A stretch of 64,000 nucleotides of DNA from Gillisia sp. (GTDB lineage: Bacteria > Bacteroidota > Bacteroidia > Flavobacteriales > Flavobacteriaceae): assembly GCA_024635655.1 (NCBI GenBank), contig JAGXIL010000089.1:1-64000 (forward strand). The letters run 5' to 3'. The position numbers and the translations under genes were made by a program. The notes beneath the pieces are model-generated. The model made no database searches and was not told the origin of the DNA. It worked only from the letters and a program-made list of their open reading frames with translations. Positions 33,689-42,512 of the stretch are shown piece after piece. Positions within the stretch are counted from its first letter, which is position 1. Every line of letters begins with the position of its first letter.

Positions 33689-33720
33689 AAAAAAAAAACC
33701 TCCAATTGGAGGTTTTTTTT
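33689..33720 (+). terminator. Bidirectional terminator after rny
   Basis: Palindromic aacctccaattggaggtt flanked by an A run on the left and a T run on the right, so it can stop both rny (+) and the aldo/keto reductase (-). Confidence 0.85.
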
Positions 33721-33744
33721 AATAAATACTAAAGAATTACCTTT

Positions 33745-34692
33745 TCAATCATCAAAGATGTTTTCATAGGAATTTCCTTCAGTAACAAAAAATTTCCCGT
33801 TAATATACCGGAAGTGCCGGTCTAGTTCGGCAATTTTGGAAAGATCTTCCTCGGTGAGATCAAGGTTAGCACTTTCCAGGTTTTGCTTTATTCGTTTTGG
33901 ATTTGTAGATTTTGGAATCACAGCAGTACCTCGTGAAAGATGCCATTTTATAAGCACCTGCGCAGGGGAGGCATCGTGTTTTTTGGCGATTTGATTTATT
34001 AATTCGTCTTCCAGCAGCGACGGCTCATTTTCGGCCTTCATAGAGCTTGATCTGTCTCCGCTTCCCAAAGGGGAATAACCAGTCATGTGAATTTTATTGG
34101 CTTTACAGAAATTCAACAAATCATCTTGTTGTAGGTAAGGATGTAATTCCACCTGATCCATTTCCGGTGGCTGGTTTGTTTTACCCAACAAATCTTTCAA
34201 TTTCGGGATGCTGAAATTAGAGACCCCTATATGCTTTACCAGTCCTCTCTTTTTTGCCTCCACAAGTATATTCCAGGTTTCAATTATTGGTACTTCCTCC
34301 ATGGATAAGTAGTCCTCGTCGCTTTTAGGAGATGCCACTCCGGGCTTAAAGGCAACCGGCCAATGGATAAGGTAGAGGTCCAGGTAATCCAACTGCAGAT
34401 CATTTAAAGATTGTTCAAGTGCAGGTATTACGTCTTCTTTTTTATGTGCGTTATTCCACAATTTTGAGGTGATCCAGAGCTCTTCCCGCTTTACTTCTCC
34501 CTTTTTAAAAATTTCAGAAAAAGCTTCTCCTATTTCGGTTTCATTTCCATAAGTGGCCGCACAATCTATATGGCGATAACCTGCTTCAATTGCTAAGTGT
34601 ACTGCTTTACCCACTTCTCCTTTTTCTGATTTCCAGGTTCCAAGTCCTATTGCGGGAAGTTCATCCCCATTGCTGAATTTTAAGGTTTGCAT
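33745..34692 (-). CDS. Aldo/keto reductase
   Basis: About 315 residues, a NADPH-dependent (beta/alpha)8 oxidoreductase. The catalytic tetrad can be traced: Asp and Tyr in HIDCAATYGNE, Lys in WITSKLW and His in YLIHWP. The cofactor loop IPKSTNPKRIKQN is at the C-terminal side. The beginning MQTLKFSNGDELPAIGLGTW is standard for AKR enzymes, so I start at 34692 rather than at the in-frame ATG at 34707. The substrate is not predictable. It is followed by the rny/AKR shared terminator. Confidence 0.9.
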   Translation of the reverse strand: MQTLKFSNGDELPAIGLGTWKSEKGEVGKAVHLAIEAGYRHIDCAATYGNETEIGEAFSEIFKKGEVKREELWITSKLWNNAHKKEDVIPALEQSLNDLQLDYLDLYLIHWPVAFKPGVASPKSDEDYLSMEEVPIIETWNILVEAKKRGLVKHIGVSNFSIPKLKDLLGKTNQPPEMDQVELHPYLQQDDLLNFCKANKIHMTGYSPLGSGDRSSSMKAENEPSLLEDELINQIAKKHDASPAQVLIKWHLSRGTAVIPKSTNPKRIKQNLESANLDLTEEDLSKIAELDRHFRYINGKFFVTEGNSYENIFDD

Positions 34693-34772
34693 GATATTAT
34701 TTTTCATGAATTTTCCTCAAGATAAAAGGAATAAGGAGGATGCCGACTATCAAATTTCTTTTTAGCACAAAT

Positions 34773-35675
34773 TTAATAACTGCTTCGCGGGTGAAAATCT
34801 CGTATAACTCCACTTAAGTGACTTTTATCTACGTGCATATATATTTCGGTAGTTGTGATGCTTTCGTGTCCCAGCATCTGCTGGATTGCCCTTAGATCAG
34901 CTCCGTTTTCCAATAAGTGGGTGGCAAATGAGTGCCTGAAGGTATGCGGACTTATTTTCTTATTCAAATTTGCGGCTACAGCCAGATTCTTTACAATGGT
35001 AAATATCATGGCGCGGGTGAGCATATTGCCGCGTCGATTTAGAAATAATATATCTGTTGCTTTCTTTTGCACAGGAACTTCTGTTCGGGATTGTAGAAGG
35101 TATTCATTTATGTATTGCTGCGTTACGTCGCCAATAGGCACAAACCTTTCCTTGTTTCCTTTTCCGGTAACTTTAATAAACCCTTCCTTGAAGAAGAGGT
35201 CTGAAATTTTTAGTGTGGTTACTTCCGTTACCCTTAGGCCGCATCCATACAGGGTTTCAATGATAGCCCTGTTGCGTTCCCCTTCTTTGATTGACAGGTC
35301 TATAGAAGCTATAAGTGCGTCAATCTCCTGCAGTGAAAGGGTGTCGGGTAGTTTTCTTCCGGTCTTTGGAGTTTCAATTAACTCCATGGGGTTATCATTT
35401 CGATAGCCTTCAAAGATTAAATAATTAAAAAAACTTTTTAACCCGGAAATGATCCTCGCCTGGGATCGGGCGTTCAATATTCTGGCAACTTCATATATAA
35501 ATTTCTGAAGGGTTTCATCAGTTATTAAGCCGGGAGAAATACTCATTTTATTAACCTCCAAATGGTTGATAAGTTTTGAAATGTCCAGGCTGTAATTCTT
35601 AACTGAATTCTCTGCCATGCCACGTTCAATAAGTAAGTAATTCTCAAAATCTTTTTTAGCATGTTGCCAGTTCAT
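34773..35675 (-). CDS. xerD: Tyrosine recombinase XerD-like
   Basis: About 300 residues, the usual size for XerC/XerD. The N-terminal SAM-like DNA-binding domain covers about 1-90. The catalytic domain has Arg in YGCGLRVTE, the Lys-containing beta hairpin GKGNKERFVPI, HTFRHSFATHLL (H-x-x-R), LGHESITTTEIYMHV with the second His and the nucleophilic Tyr. It resolves chromosome dimers at dif. It is not near transposition genes, and codon use is ordinary, so a chromosomal housekeeping recombinase is more likely than an integrase. Start at the ATG 35675; an in-frame TTG lies at 35693. Confidence 0.88.
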   Translation of the reverse strand: MNWQHAKKDFENYLLIERGMAENSVKNYSLDISKLINHLEVNKMSISPGLITDETLQKFIYEVARILNARSQARIISGLKSFFNYLIFEGYRNDNPMELIETPKTGRKLPDTLSLQEIDALIASIDLSIKEGERNRAIIETLYGCGLRVTEVTTLKISDLFFKEGFIKVTGKGNKERFVPIGDVTQQYINEYLLQSRTEVPVQKKATDILFLNRRGNMLTRAMIFTIVKNLAVAANLNKKISPHTFRHSFATHLLENGADLRAIQQMLGHESITTTEIYMHVDKSHLSGVIRDFHPRSSY

Positions 35676-35757
35676 AGGTGAAGTTATTAACAATTTAATA
35701 TCCTGTAATTAGTAAACCTTTATGCTGAGTTAAGGAGTTATTTAACAAATGTAGCCC

Positions 35758-35765
35758 TAAATTTG
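35758..35765 (+). promoter_or_regulatory. -7 promoter element TAAATTTG
   Basis: A perfect TAnnTTTG, 23 nt before the ATG of the barrel-protein gene at 35789. Confidence 0.55.
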
Positions 35766-35788
35766 TAATCAAATTAAAAACAAAAGAA

Positions 35789-36400
35789 ATGAAAAAATCA
35801 ATTTTATTAGTAGCAATCGCTTTATTTGGATTTACTACAGTTAGCGCTCAGGAGTATGTGATGTTTGGTGCTAAAGGTGGTGTGAATTTTTCCTCCTTCT
35901 ATGGAGATGGAGTACCGGCTTTTACAGATCATAAAGGAAGAACTTCTTTTCATTTAGGATTAGTGGCTGAAATCCCAATGTCTGAAAGATTTTCTATTCA
36001 ACCAGAAGTTTTGTATTCAGGACAGGGTTATGACCTTGCTACTATAAGAGATGGAAGCAATGTTGAATATCAATTGGAATATATTAATGTTCCGGTTATA
36101 GCTAAATTTTATGTTTTTGAAGGTTTGGCTCTTGAAGCCGGACCACAGGTAGGTTTTCTGGTAAGCAGTGAAATTGACTACGATCCTTCCTCATTTAATG
36201 ATGATAATTCTGTAGACCTGGATGAGGATCAGTTTAATAAAACAGATTTTAGTTTGGCTCTTGGAGCTTCTTACAAATTAAGAGGTGGACTATTTGTAAA
36301 CGGAAGATATAACATTGGTCTTAGAGAAGTTTATGACGAAAGCATAGGAGCAGAAGCAAAACATTCTGTAGTTCAACTAGGACTTGGTTTTATGTTCTAA
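35789..36400 (+). CDS. Outer-membrane beta-barrel protein (porin family)
   Basis: A 203-residue protein with a signal peptide ending at TVSAQ (residue 21). The mature part has the OMP_b-brl_2 / PorT-like pattern: GAKGGVNFSSFYGDG, MSERFSIQPEVLYSGQGY, YINVPVIAKFYV, GPQVGFLVS, and a final aromatic residue (LGLGFMF), typical for an eight-strand barrel. Function unknown; such barrels are common in flavobacteria. It stands alone with its own promoter and terminator. Confidence 0.88.
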   Translation: MKKSILLVAIALFGFTTVSAQEYVMFGAKGGVNFSSFYGDGVPAFTDHKGRTSFHLGLVAEIPMSERFSIQPEVLYSGQGYDLATIRDGSNVEYQLEYINVPVIAKFYVFEGLALEAGPQVGFLVSSEIDYDPSSFNDDNSVDLDEDQFNKTDFSLALGASYKLRGGLFVNGRYNIGLREVYDESIGAEAKHSVVQLGLGFMF

Positions 36401-36418
36401 GAGAGCACCAAATTTTTT

Positions 36419-36449
36419 AAAAGCGGAAGTTTAATCTTCCGCTTTTTTT
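36419..36449 (+). terminator. Terminator after the barrel gene
   Basis: Stem aaagcggaag / cttccgcttt with a T run. Confidence 0.9.
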
Positions 36450-36547
36450 ATGCCTGATAATCTGTATTATGTTGGCAATAAGTTAAGTATATTTCATTTT
36501 TCCGAAAAATTGGTTTAAATTGATGTATAAACCAAAAACGGGGAATT

Positions 36548-37012
36548 ATGAAAAAATTATTATTATTGGCTTTCACGGCCTTATTTGGAGTGACATCTGC
36601 TTTTAGTCAGGATACCAACTATAGATTTGGAGTAAATGCCGGTAGCCCGGTTGGAAATTCAGGAGATTATACAACCTTTCAAGTGGGAGCAGATATTGCT
36701 TATGCTTACAGTTTTTTAAACACCATTGAATTGGGAGGATTGGTTGGATACAGCAATTTTCTTGGGGAAGATGGGTTTGATAATGTACAGTTTGTACCTC
36801 TGGCTCTTACCGGACGCACAACTCTGGCCACTTTTTTGGTTGGCGCAGATGTGGGTTATGCAGTGGGACTAGGCAACGGGGGAGGTTTTTACTTCCGGCC
36901 TAAAGTAGGTTACAATTTTCTGTTACTTTCAATAATAGCATCTTATTCTGAAGTAAGCAGGAGTGGTGATAATTTTTCATCGGTTAACCTGGGGGTTGAG
37001 ATTGGTATTTAA
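36548..37012 (+). CDS. Small outer-membrane beta-barrel protein
   Basis: A 154-residue exported protein. The signal peptide ends near TSAFSQ (residue 21). Gly-rich alternating strands (FGVNAGSPVGNSGDYTTFQVG... IELGGLVGYSNFLGED... VGADVGYAVGLG... FYFRPKVGYNFLLLS... VNLGVEIGI) indicate an eight-strand-like barrel. It does not look like a copy of the previous barrel gene and has no assigned role. Confidence 0.8.
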   Translation: MKKLLLLAFTALFGVTSAFSQDTNYRFGVNAGSPVGNSGDYTTFQVGADIAYAYSFLNTIELGGLVGYSNFLGEDGFDNVQFVPLALTGRTTLATFLVGADVGYAVGLGNGGGFYFRPKVGYNFLLLSIIASYSEVSRSGDNFSSVNLGVEIGI

Positions 37013-37027
37013 CTTTGTTATTTGCGC

Positions 37028-37057
37028 AAAAAAGCAGGTATAAGCCTGCTTTTTTTT
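37028..37057 (+). terminator. Terminator after the small barrel gene
   Basis: Stem aaagcagg / cctgcttt followed by a run of T. Confidence 0.9.
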
Positions 37058-37083
37058 ATCCTTAATTTTAATACCTTTAGCCT

Positions 37084-37503
37084 ATGAAATTAATAATAAT
37101 TAATGGGCCTAATCTTAATCTTTTAGGTTCACGTGAACCGGAAACCTACGGGAAAGAAAGTTTTGAAGCGTATTTCTCCCAAATACAATTTCAGTTTCGG
37201 GAAATTGAATTATCTTTTTATCAAAGCAATATTGAGGGGGAGCTCATAGATGAGATCCAGAGAGCCGATAAAGAATTTGACGGAATTATTTTAAATGCTG
37301 CTGCATATACACATACTTCCATTGGGATTGGAGACGCTGTAAAAGCCATCTCAACTCCTGTTGTAGAAGTGCATATCTCCAATACTTTTTCAAGGGAAAC
37401 TTTTCGTCATTCCTCGTACATTTCAGCCAATGCAAAAGGAGTGATTATAGGTTTCGGTCTTCAAAGTTATGATCTCGCTATCTCCAGCTTCTTGCCAAAG
37501 TGA
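37084..37503 (+). CDS. aroQ: 3-Dehydroquinate dehydratase, type II
   Basis: A 139-residue dodecameric enzyme of the shikimate pathway that converts 3-dehydroquinate to 3-dehydroshikimate. Family motifs: INGPNLNLLGSREPETYG with the catalytic Tyr, the flexible lid Arg in this block, QSNIEGELID, NAAAYTHTSI with the Asn, and VEVHISN with the catalytic His. The stop codon is nearly contiguous with the Dph6-like gene, so both are likely coexpressed. Confidence 0.95.
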   Translation: MKLIIINGPNLNLLGSREPETYGKESFEAYFSQIQFQFREIELSFYQSNIEGELIDEIQRADKEFDGIILNAAAYTHTSIGIGDAVKAISTPVVEVHISNTFSRETFRHSSYISANAKGVIIGFGLQSYDLAISSFLPK

Positions 37504-37508
37504 CCACC

Positions 37509-38234
37509 ATGAAAAAAGCTTATTTAAACTGGAGCAGTGGGAAAGATGCAGCCTTTGCTTTATATAATATTCAGAAGGAAAAACATTTTGAAATAAGTAA
37601 ACTTGTTACAACAGTAAATAGTGAAGTAGATAGGGTCTCTATGCATGGAACCCGTGAAAATCTTTTAATTCAACAGGCGGAAAGTTTACAAATTCCATTA
37701 CAAATTATTCCTCTTCATGGAGATCTTTCTATGACTTCTTATAATGAGGTAATGAAAAAACATACCTCCCAACTTCTAAACGAAGGATATACCCACAGTG
37801 TTTTTGGTGATATTTTTTTACAGGATCTAAGAGACTACAGGGAGAAACAATTGCAGGAAATTGGAATGGAGGCAGTTTTTCCCCTTTGGAAAGCAGATAC
37901 TCATCAATTGATTCGGGATTTTCTAGAAAGAGGATTTAAAGCCATAACAGTAAGTGTAAATGCAAAGGTTCTGGATAAAACTTTTTGTGGAAGGATTCTG
38001 GATATGGATTTCCTGAAGGAACTGCCTGCCCACGTTGATCCTTGTGGTGAAAATGGCGAATTCCATACCTTTGTTTTTGACGGACCCAATTTCCGTAAGC
38101 CAATAAATTTTGAGATAGGGGAGGTAGTTGAAAAATCCTATTTTCCCACAGAAGACAAAGATGACTGCTTTTGCAATGAAAAGACCACCTGGGATACCTC
38201 CTTCTATTATTGCGACCTTCTTCCGCAGGGTTGA
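37509..38234 (+). CDS. Dph6-like PP-loop ATP pyrophosphatase
   Basis: A 241-residue adenine-nucleotide alpha hydrolase. The PP-loop W-S-S-G-K-D-A-A-F lies at residues 7-15, with Ala in place of the usual second Ser (SGKDS). The C-terminal part contains DPCGENGEFHTFV, a signature of the diphthine-ammonia ligase family. Bacteria do not make diphthamide, so the actual amidation or adenylation substrate is unknown. A GTG at 37500 overlaps the aroQ stop codon; the ATG at 37509 gives the family-like MKKAYLNWSSGKD, so I use it. Confidence 0.87.
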   Translation: MKKAYLNWSSGKDAAFALYNIQKEKHFEISKLVTTVNSEVDRVSMHGTRENLLIQQAESLQIPLQIIPLHGDLSMTSYNEVMKKHTSQLLNEGYTHSVFGDIFLQDLRDYREKQLQEIGMEAVFPLWKADTHQLIRDFLERGFKAITVSVNAKVLDKTFCGRILDMDFLKELPAHVDPCGENGEFHTFVFDGPNFRKPINFEIGEVVEKSYFPTEDKDDCFCNEKTTWDTSFYYCDLLPQG

Positions 38235-38289
38235 ATATAAACTTGTTATTTAAACCAAAAGGCTAATTCATTAATTTAAGACAAGGCAT

Positions 38290-38319
38290 AAAAAAGACCC
38301 TGAATTTACAGGGCCTTTA
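38290..38319 (-). terminator. Terminator of lpdA
   Basis: Read on the minus strand, aaaggccctg / cagggtcttt with a T run follows the lpdA stop. Confidence 0.75.
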
Positions 38320-38367
38320 GATATAGCTTCTTAAGCCAAGATTTCGGCTCCGGATTATTATATGTTT

Positions 38368-39759
38368 TTACAAGTGTATTACCTCATCATAAGCAGCAGC
38401 GACGGCTTCCATCACAGCTTCACTCATCGTTGGGTGCGGGTGGATCGCTTTTAATACCTCATGTCCTGTTGTTTCAAGCTTTCTACCAAGTACTGCTTCT
38501 GCGATCATATCGGTTACTCCGGCACCAATCATGTGACATCCGAGCCATTCTCCGTATTTGGCGTCAAAGATCACTTTGACAAACCCATCAGGTGTTCCTG
38601 CGGCTTTGGCTTTACCCGAAGCAGAGAAAGGGAATTTTCCTATTTTAAGTTCATAACCTGCGTCTTTAGCTTGTTTTTCTGTCATTCCCACAGATGCTAT
38701 TTCAGGAGATGCATAAGTACATCCGGGAATATTTCCATAATCAATCGGCTCTACGTGTATTCCAGCAATTTTTTCTACACAGGTAATTCCTTCCGCAGAA
38801 GCTACGTGAGCAAGAGCAGGGCCTGCAACTACGTCACCAATAGCATAGATACCATCCACGTTTGTTTTATACCACTCGTCAACAACAATCTTTTCTCTTT
38901 CTGTTTTTATTCCTAATTCTTCTAAACCTATATTTTCAATGTTGGTTTTAATACCTACCGCTGAAAGTACGATATCGGCTTCAAGGATTTCTTCTCCTTT
39001 TTTGGTTTTTACTGTGGCTTTTACTTTTTTGCCGGAAACATCAACGCTTTCTACAGAAGAATTGGTCATTACTTTAATGCCCGCTTTTTTGATACTGCGC
39101 TCAAATTGTTTTGAGATCTCTTCATCTTCCAGGGGAACCAGGTTTGGCAAAAATTCTACTACGGTCACTTCTGTTCCCATAGCATTGTAAAAATGCGCAA
39201 ATTCAACTCCAATAGCACCCGAACCAACTACGATCATTGATTCAGGTTGTTCTTTTAAAGTCATTGCCTCCCGGTATCCAATAACTTTTTTTCCATCTTG
39301 TTTTAAATTTTCCAATTCTCTTGAACGTGCTCCGGTAGCAACAATTATATGTTTTGCTTCGTAATCTGTTGTTTTACCATCATGATCTTTTACCTCGATC
39401 TTTTTTCCCGATTTCAGTTTTCCAAAGCCGGCGATTACATCGATCTTATTCTTCTTCATTAAAAACTGAACTCCTTTGCTCATCCCGTCTGCAACATCTC
39501 TGCTTCTCTTAACAACCGCTCCAAAATCTTTATCAGCCTTTTCCAGAATAAGTCCGTAATCTTCAGCATGTTTTAAGTAGTTGAATACCTCAGCACTTTT
39601 TAACAGTGCTTTTGTAGGGATACACCCCCAATTCAAACATACACCTCCAAGGCTTTCTTTTTCGATTATAGCTGTTTTAAATCCCAGTTGCGAAGCACGA
39701 ATGGCGGTAACATATCCCCCCGGTCCACTTCCTAAAACAATGATATCGTATTTACTCAT
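38368..39759 (-). CDS. lpdA: Dihydrolipoyl dehydrogenase (E3)
   Basis: A 463-residue FAD/NAD flavoprotein that reoxidises the lipoyl group of 2-oxoacid dehydrogenases and glycine cleavage. Residues: FAD-binding VLGSGPGGYVTAIRA, the redox pair C-x4-C in GGVCLNWGCIPTK, NAD-binding VVGSGAIGVEFA, the second FAD contact YAIGDVVAG, and the His-Glu catalytic pair in HPHPTMSEAV near the end. No E1 or E2 genes are adjacent. A TAAATTCG element with TTTG upstream lies in the leader (about 39792-39820 on the minus strand). Confidence 0.95.
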   Translation of the reverse strand: MSKYDIIVLGSGPGGYVTAIRASQLGFKTAIIEKESLGGVCLNWGCIPTKALLKSAEVFNYLKHAEDYGLILEKADKDFGAVVKRSRDVADGMSKGVQFLMKKNKIDVIAGFGKLKSGKKIEVKDHDGKTTDYEAKHIIVATGARSRELENLKQDGKKVIGYREAMTLKEQPESMIVVGSGAIGVEFAHFYNAMGTEVTVVEFLPNLVPLEDEEISKQFERSIKKAGIKVMTNSSVESVDVSGKKVKATVKTKKGEEILEADIVLSAVGIKTNIENIGLEELGIKTEREKIVVDEWYKTNVDGIYAIGDVVAGPALAHVASAEGITCVEKIAGIHVEPIDYGNIPGCTYASPEIASVGMTEKQAKDAGYELKIGKFPFSASGKAKAAGTPDGFVKVIFDAKYGEWLGCHMIGAGVTDMIAEAVLGRKLETTGHEVLKAIHPHPTMSEAVMEAVAAAYDEVIHL

Positions 39760-39860
39760 AGTTGTTTTTTTTGTAACAGATTAAGAAGTTGCGAATTTAC
39801 GGAATAATAGGCTAAACAAAAAGTATAAAAAATTAAGGTTTTAGGTTTGGAACTTCAACA

Positions 39861-39898
39861 AATAAAATGGCTTACCACCTTTCAGCGATAAGCCATTT
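39861..39898 (-). terminator. Terminator of the collagen-like lipoprotein gene
   Basis: Perfect 10-bp inverted repeat aaatggctta / taagccattt with a 14-nt loop and a T-rich tail on the minus strand. Confidence 0.6.
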
Positions 39899-39921
39899 GA
39901 TCATTTCAAAAATACTTAATT

Positions 39922-40473
39922 TTAAAAATTCGCTTTTTTAATGTCCTGATCGTTAATTTTTAGTTCATTTAATACCGCATCCATGTTAGACATGTCCACA
40001 CCTGAACTGGCAAACTCGGCTGGTACAACAACAATCCGAATTACACGATCATTGGTGTATTGTGCATCAAGGGATGCGAAGTCAATAGTACCGTCAAGGA
40101 AAACCAGAACTTCAAAAAAGGTAAAGTCATAATTATACTGCAATACTCCTTCGTCCAAAAAATATGTTTGCGGAAGCAATCTAAAAACCTCTACAGGTAA
40201 TCCATCAGCAGTGCCGTCTTCACCGGTTTTTATATATACAAATACGGCATCAGTTTCAAAAACTTCAAGCCCGGCATCATTAAAATTAATCTCTAAAGAG
40301 TAGCTGTCATCGGCTGTAAAGTTTACGCCTTCGTATTCAACCACCTGAGCAAATTCTAATCCGCCATCTTCACCGGGAGGTCCCGGAGGTCCTGGAGGTC
40401 CAACAACACCATCGTCACTGCACGATGTGAAAGCAAAAACCGAAACAAACAATAATGTGAAAATCTTTTTCAT
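39922..40473 (-). CDS. Lipoprotein with a short collagen-like GPP segment
   Basis: A 183-residue protein. A lipoprotein signal (MKKIFTLLFVSVFAFTSC) is followed by SDDGVVGPPGPPGPPGEDGG, four consecutive Gly-x-y triplets just after the lipid-anchored Cys, and then a beta-rich domain of about 140 residues without known relatives that I can name. The Gly-Pro-Pro run is too short for a stable triple helix and probably acts as a spacer. It stands directly after the msrB pair on the same strand with an 18-nt gap, so it could be read from the same mRNA. Confidence 0.8.
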   Translation of the reverse strand: MKKIFTLLFVSVFAFTSCSDDGVVGPPGPPGPPGEDGGLEFAQVVEYEGVNFTADDSYSLEINFNDAGLEVFETDAVFVYIKTGEDGTADGLPVEVFRLLPQTYFLDEGVLQYNYDFTFFEVLVFLDGTIDFASLDAQYTNDRVIRIVVVPAEFASSGVDMSNMDAVLNELKINDQDIKKANF

Positions 40474-40491
40474 AATTTAAATTTTTAATAG

Positions 40492-40884
40492 TTACTTTTT
40501 AAATTCTATACTGGCTGAATTAACACAGTATCTTTGCCCGGTTTCGGTTGGGCCATCATCAAAGACGTGCCCCAAATGACTTCCGCAGTTGGCACAAAGG
40601 ATCTCTGTGCGCCTCATGCCAAAAGTTTTATCCTGCACATATTCAACACTTCCATCTATGGCCTTGTCAAAACTGGGCCAGCCGCATCCACTTTCGAATT
40701 TGGTTTCGCTCTCGAAAAGTTTTTGATTACAGGCGGCGCAGTGGTATTCCCCATTCTCAAAATGAAGATTGTATTTTCCGGTGTGGGGAGCCTCTGTTCC
40801 TTTTTGTCTAAGTACCTTAAATTGATCTTCCCCAAGCTGCTTTTTCCATTCTTCTTCAGATTTTTCGATCTTATATTTTTTCAT
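40492..40884 (-). CDS. msrB: Peptide-methionine (R)-S-oxide reductase, cytosolic
   Basis: A 130-residue MsrB, which reduces the R-form of methionine sulfoxide in proteins. Structural zinc is held by two Cys pairs (CAAC and CANC), the substrate pocket is in SGCGWPSFDKAI, and the catalytic Cys is in RYCVNSASI. The start is placed at 40884, giving MKKYKIEKSEEEWKK, which aligns with the first residues of other MsrB proteins; the frame is open further upstream to 40998, overlapping the next gene. It is the partner of an exported copy 59 nt upstream on the same strand. Confidence 0.93.
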   Translation of the reverse strand: MKKYKIEKSEEEWKKQLGEDQFKVLRQKGTEAPHTGKYNLHFENGEYHCAACNQKLFESETKFESGCGWPSFDKAIDGSVEYVQDKTFGMRRTEILCANCGSHLGHVFDDGPTETGQRYCVNSASIEFKK

Positions 40885-40943
40885 CTGCGTAAAATAATTT
40901 AATTCACAACCGGACTGTAAAACAGCAGCTCGTGAAATGTTAT

Positions 40944-41438
40944 TTAGATTTTCTCTTTCGAATCGGGAATGAATTTCATAGCCACTCCATTCATACAATG
41001 TCTCTTTCCTGTGGTTTCTCTTGGGCCATCATTAAAAACATGGCCTAAGTGGCCACCACAGTCGGCACAATGAATTTCATCCCTGGAATACCCCAGCTTT
41101 GTGTCTGACCCATATTCAACACCGCCTTCTATAGCCCTGTCAAAACTCGGCCATCCTGTTCCGCTTTCAAATTTGTGTTCAGTTTTATAAAGTTCATTTC
41201 CGCAACCGGCACAAACAAAAGTCCCCGGCTCTTCAACATCATTTAGCTCACTGGAATAAGGTCTTTCTGTGCCGGCCTTTCTTAAAACTTCGAATTGTTG
41301 AGGGGTCAAAATACGCTTCCATTCCTGTTCAGACTTTGTTACTTCAAAATTGGAAGTGGTTTGGGAGGAATTTTTTTGTGCGTTGGAGTTACACCCCATA
41401 AACACAACGGCCAGAATTGCCAACATGAAATTTTTCAT
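40944..41438 (-). CDS. msrB: Peptide-methionine (R)-S-oxide reductase, exported lipoprotein
   Basis: A 164-residue MsrB with a lipoprotein signal (AVVFMGC, Cys 16) and an Asn/Ser/Gln-rich linker before the catalytic domain (about 33-160). All functional groups are present: CAGC and CADC for zinc, SGTGWPSFDRAI and the catalytic Cys in RHCMNGVAM. It would repair oxidised methionines of periplasmic or outer-membrane proteins, while the downstream copy works in the cytosol. Confidence 0.92.
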   Translation of the reverse strand: MKNFMLAILAVVFMGCNSNAQKNSSQTTSNFEVTKSEQEWKRILTPQQFEVLRKAGTERPYSSELNDVEEPGTFVCAGCGNELYKTEHKFESGTGWPSFDRAIEGGVEYGSDTKLGYSRDEIHCADCGGHLGHVFNDGPRETTGKRHCMNGVAMKFIPDSKEKI

Positions 41439-41465
41439 ACTTTTTTATTTTTAAACTTACAAATA

Positions 41466-42341
41466 TTATACCGCGAAGAACGTTGTGATTTTGTTAATTA
41501 CATTAGGATCTCCCAATACCTTTCGATGACCCTGGCCTTCAGTAATATATAATTCCCCATTTATTAAAGCATCTTTTATTTCGTAAGCCGAACTCACATG
41601 TACATCAACATCATGCACATCGTGGACCACGAGGGTTGGAATGCTAACACCTTTAGCCGAAAAGGCTCCTGATAAATTGTCCATATCCTCTCCAAATTTT
41701 TTATCAAAATAGGATTTCATTTTTTTGGCTACTTTTTCCGGAAGCTCCAGATTTCTTACAAATTCCCGGGTGATATGCGTAATGCTGTTGGCGGTCCCAA
41801 TGATCACAAGTTTTTTTAAAGGTAAGCCTTCCTTTACCGCATTTAATAAAGACATTCCTCCCAGGGAATGGCCAATGGCTCCATAAAAAGGGCCGTAAAG
41901 TTTATCCAGGTGTAGTATTGAATCAATAAAATGGGGCATCATACTCATATTACCAGATGCTCTTCCATGGGCCGGAGCATCAAAACTTACGATCTCATAT
42001 CCAGCATGAATAAGTTTTAAAGCAATGTCAGGCATTTGGGTTCCCCGGCCACTCCAGCCATGAGCCAGTAAAACAGTTTTTCCAGATGCGGCAGTTTTGT
42101 TGAAATAAGCAACAATCTCTCTGTCAATGGAGGGCACTGTCACCCGCTCGTAATGGAACTGTTTATCTAATTCTTTTTCTCTTTCGGGTAATTTGTATTT
42201 ATAAGGTTTTAAAAATAGCCATGCTGTGAACCTGCTTGCAAGTTTTGGTGAAACAGCTGCTAATACTTTTCCCGTAAATTTTATATAAGACGGAGTAAGA
42301 AGAACCTGGACCGGTTTTCCTGCTTTCTCTGATTTTGTCAT
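41466..42341 (-). CDS. Alpha/beta hydrolase
   Basis: A 291-residue hydrolase. The nucleophile elbow G-H-S-L-G-G (GAIGHSLGGMSLL) holds the catalytic Ser; the oxyanion-hole region is LLAHGWSGRGTQ; an Asp in VVHDVHDVDVHVSS and the final His in EGQGHRKVLGDP complete a plausible Ser-Asp-His triad. No signal peptide is visible. The substrate is unknown; it is 27 nt upstream of the exported msrB gene on the same strand, perhaps in one transcript. Confidence 0.88.
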   Translation of the reverse strand: MTKSEKAGKPVQVLLTPSYIKFTGKVLAAVSPKLASRFTAWLFLKPYKYKLPEREKELDKQFHYERVTVPSIDREIVAYFNKTAASGKTVLLAHGWSGRGTQMPDIALKLIHAGYEIVSFDAPAHGRASGNMSMMPHFIDSILHLDKLYGPFYGAIGHSLGGMSLLNAVKEGLPLKKLVIIGTANSITHITREFVRNLELPEKVAKKMKSYFDKKFGEDMDNLSGAFSAKGVSIPTLVVHDVHDVDVHVSSAYEIKDALINGELYITEGQGHRKVLGDPNVINKITTFFAV

Positions 42342-42512
42342 AAAGTTTAAAAAGCCGCAAGATAATCAATTACGGGGTGGTAGGAAATATCCAAGTGGAG
42401 TTAGAATTTTTTTGGTATCATTTTTGAAATTGCCTGAATTGTTAAAGCGAGCACAAACCCGCTAAAACAAAGTTCACTGTTTTGTACATTTAACACTTTA
42501 AAACCAAAAATT

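Noticed and set aside
34855-35406. Plus-strand frame of 183 codons opposite xerD
   Set aside because: Lies opposite the catalytic domain of the recombinase; no start signal or homologous pattern.
34773-35675. XerD-like gene as integrase of a mobile element
   Set aside because: No attachment-site repeats, tRNA, or mobile genes nearby, and length and motifs fit the chromosomal XerC/D group.
38461-38916. Plus-strand frame of 151 codons opposite lpdA
   Set aside because: Cys/Phe/Ser-rich antisense product typical of shadow frames.
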